Positions 34,612 through 35,955 of a stretch of 35,955 nt of DNA are shown here, one piece after another. Source of the stretch: Prochlorococcus sp. AG-363-G03 (GTDB lineage Bacteria > Cyanobacteriota > Cyanobacteriia > PCC-6307 > Cyanobiaceae); contig QCFJ01000012.1 of NCBI GenBank assembly GCA_003280265.1, forward strand, positions 1 through 35,955, in the 5' to 3' direction. The first letter of the stretch is position 1, and each line of letters begins with the position of its first letter. The notes beneath the pieces are model-generated. The model did not search any database, was not told the DNA's origin, and saw only the letters and a program-made list of their open reading frames with translations. The translations under genes were made by a program, and so were the position numbers.

Positions 34612-34662
34612 CAACTGCTTTCTAAGCAGTGCGCCGCAAGTTCGAATCTTGCAGGGAGCGTA
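34612..34662. repeat. Right attachment repeat, partial tRNA-Arg copy
   Basis: A copy of the 3' part of tRNA-Arg (anticodon arm to 3' end plus two bases), differing from 31667-31717 at two sites (c to t before the anticodon loop, g to c in the variable loop). The 5' half is absent, so it cannot be a working tRNA. Confidence 0.85.
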
Positions 34663-34907
34663 ATCAAAAGAATAAGACCAACCGATTACAGTAATTCTGC
34701 GAAGCCTTACTGCTTAGACTGCAATGGCAAGATATAGCTATATATAATTGAAAAATTCTTATAAATTTATTCTCAATTCTAACAAGAGAAATCTGACTTA
34801 TAAGTGAAGTAAAGCATTTCAAATAAAAATTATAGATAATATTTGAATCTATCTGGAAGAAAATTAAAGAAATTTGATTTCATGAGCAACTATTTGTTCT
34901 AAATGAT

Positions 34908-35618
34908 TCACCAAGCTTTAAAAATAATTCTTCCAAATATCTCGCGTAAAGCTAACGAACTTTTATGAAGACTATCAGAATTTGGGATCCATTGAGAAGG
35001 ATTTTGCCATTTCAATTTTTTAGAGGTTTTGAAGTCCACTGGGAAAGGATGAACGAAAAAGCCCTGACGTTCAAAGATCTTTTTTGCCCGTTGCATATGG
35101 AAAGCACTGGTCACAAGAAGAATTTCAGCAGGTAAATTATTTTCATTAAATTTTCTTCTTATTGCTAAAGCTTCTTGTGCTGTATTAAATACTTTTCCTG
35201 TAGTGCCTATGGCTTTGGAAGGTATCCCAAGATTTATTGCATAATCTTTATATAAAGTTCCCTCAGTTTTTGTTTGACTGTAAGGAGTGGTACCTCCAGT
35301 AAAGAAAAGTCTTGAGGCCTTTCCTTTTTGAAAAAGTTTTATTCCAGCAAAAACCCTATCAGGATCGCCCCATTCATAAATATTCCCAGTTCCGGGTGCA
35401 ATCGGTCTTCCATTATTGCCTAAAACCACAATTGCATAAGCATTTGGAGCCAATTCTTCATCTATTCTTTCCCATGGATATTCAACTAATTGCAATAGTA
35501 AATTTGATACAAAACCATTACTGAAAGTCCACAAAAATAAAATAACCGAAAATATCTTTTTTTTTGTCGGCTTAGTAAAACTAACAAGTAAAGCAAGTAA
35601 GGTTATGCCTAATGGCAA
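34908..35618 (-). CDS. YdcF/ElyC (DUF218) family envelope protein
   Basis: A 236-residue protein with an N-terminal membrane part (about 1-40) and a DUF218 domain: VVLGNNGRP, RLFFTGGTTPY, TSAFHMQRAKKIF. The family is thought to act in cell-envelope or carrier-lipid metabolism. The start shown is TTG. Upstream in the same frame, without ATG or GTG, continues FLFKTYFLSKLLPLFLL, which looks like the normal N-terminus of the family (LSKLLPLFLLPLG). The true start may therefore be a rarer codon, such as ATT near 35675, or the start codon has been lost. Confidence 0.82.
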   Translation of the reverse strand: MPLGITLLALLVSFTKPTKKKIFSVILFLWTFSNGFVSNLLLQLVEYPWERIDEELAPNAYAIVVLGNNGRPIAPGTGNIYEWGDPDRVFAGIKLFQKGKASRLFFTGGTTPYSQTKTEGTLYKDYAINLGIPSKAIGTTGKVFNTAQEALAIRRKFNENNLPAEILLVTSAFHMQRAKKIFERQGFFVHPFPVDFKTSKKLKWQNPSQWIPNSDSLHKSSLALREIFGRIIFKAW

Positions 35619-35955
35619 TAAGAAAAGTGGTAATAGCTTGCTAAGGAAGTACGTTTTAAATAAAAAAGATTTATTATAATTATAATTATAAATACTTATA
35701 AAGATTAAAAGTTATGATAGTGAAATAAATTAAATAATCAGTCAAAAGGAAAGCCAAGAATCATTAAAATTCTCATATTAATTCAGGAGTAGTCTCTTAA
35801 TACGTATTTTAGTTAAATAACAGGTCAAAAATGAGCTGGAAAATTATACATATTGATTATCAGAAAAATTTAGTTGAATATTCTATATCTAATATTTTTT
35901 TAGATATCCTAAAATCAGCAAAGGTTATATAAAGAAAAATTTTACTTCGATATAT
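35619..35955. other. AT-rich end of window
   Basis: Apart from the upstream extension of the DUF218 frame, no gene is convincing. A 33-codon forward ORF from 35831 (MSWKIIHIDYQKNL...) is too short to support. The window ends here, so any gene may continue beyond it. Confidence 0.35.

Larger units (their letters stand above)
31718..34662. mobile_element. Remnant of tRNA-Arg-integrated genomic island
   Basis: The segment between the intact tRNA-Arg and a second partial copy of its 3' half (34612-34662) is about 2.9 kb. It holds a frameshifted gene, a glycosyltransferase stub, an intact UXS-like epimerase and a truncated gene, with long gene-poor stretches. No tyrosine recombinase is inside, so it cannot move alone. 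In Prochlorococcus, tRNA genes are known insertion points for islands and for tyrosine-recombinase elements (tycheposons). Integrase-driven duplication is the simplest reading; an alternative is duplication of the tRNA end by local rearrangement. Confidence 0.65.

Noticed and set aside
34612-34662. A second tRNA-Arg gene
   Set aside because: The acceptor 5' strand and D-arm are missing, so it cannot fold into a cloverleaf.
35831-35932. 33-residue ORF at the window end
   Set aside because: Too short, AT-rich and without context to support it.

Overview
The window is chromosomal DNA from a marine picocyanobacterium. The gene set and AT-rich composition fit Prochlorococcus, probably a low-light clade resembling the NATL strains. 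This rests on the cyanobacterial gene order (SohB-AroH; rpmH-rnpA-PH protein-yidC-ycf46-serS-rseP-rpsN; pnp against cysQ), a cyanobacterial YidC with a lumenal insert, DUF2808 and DUF6737 proteins, a flavodoxin and a PsbF-like protein. The clade assignment is inference; nothing could be searched.

Bases 1-8060 are accessory. Two related operons (about 202-1607 and 2718-4396) each start with a homologous DNA-binding-like protein (DUF3102/ParB-like layout: ordered helices, then a Lys-rich coiled coil). Each is followed by small, tightly coupled ORFs, several of which end in -AA or -VA. After these come scattered small genes, DUF6737, a membrane protein with an EEEKP tandem repeat, an NTF2-like protein and a Cys-rich small protein. 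Long AT-rich spacers with gene relics separate them.

Bases 8063-15193 hold peroxiredoxin Q, a long TPR-methyltransferase fusion, small membrane proteins, a SemiSWEET-type transporter, and a cluster of small membrane proteins next to flavodoxin. One of that cluster is a PsbF (cytochrome b559 beta) lookalike that has lost the haem-ligand histidine. Another carries an internal repeat of its membrane segment. These are the most interesting candidates for an undescribed photosynthesis-linked complex.

Bases 15375-31326 are mostly core: a glycosyltransferase/EamA transporter pair, SohB and chorismate mutase, DUF2808, and the L34/RNase P/YidC/Ycf46/SerS/RseP/S14 run. PNPase, CysQ, RsmI and a helix-turn-helix protein with a long acidic linker follow.

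Bases 31642-34662 contain tRNA-Arg(TCT) and, 2.9 kb downstream, a partial second copy of its 3' half (51 bp, 2 differences). This is the signature of integration at a tRNA gene. The enclosed segment is a decayed island: a frameshifted gene, the C-terminal stub of a family-2 glycosyltransferase, an intact UDP-glucuronate decarboxylase/UXS-like epimerase and another gene fragment. No integrase is present. A YdcF/DUF218 protein lies beyond the island on the minus strand.
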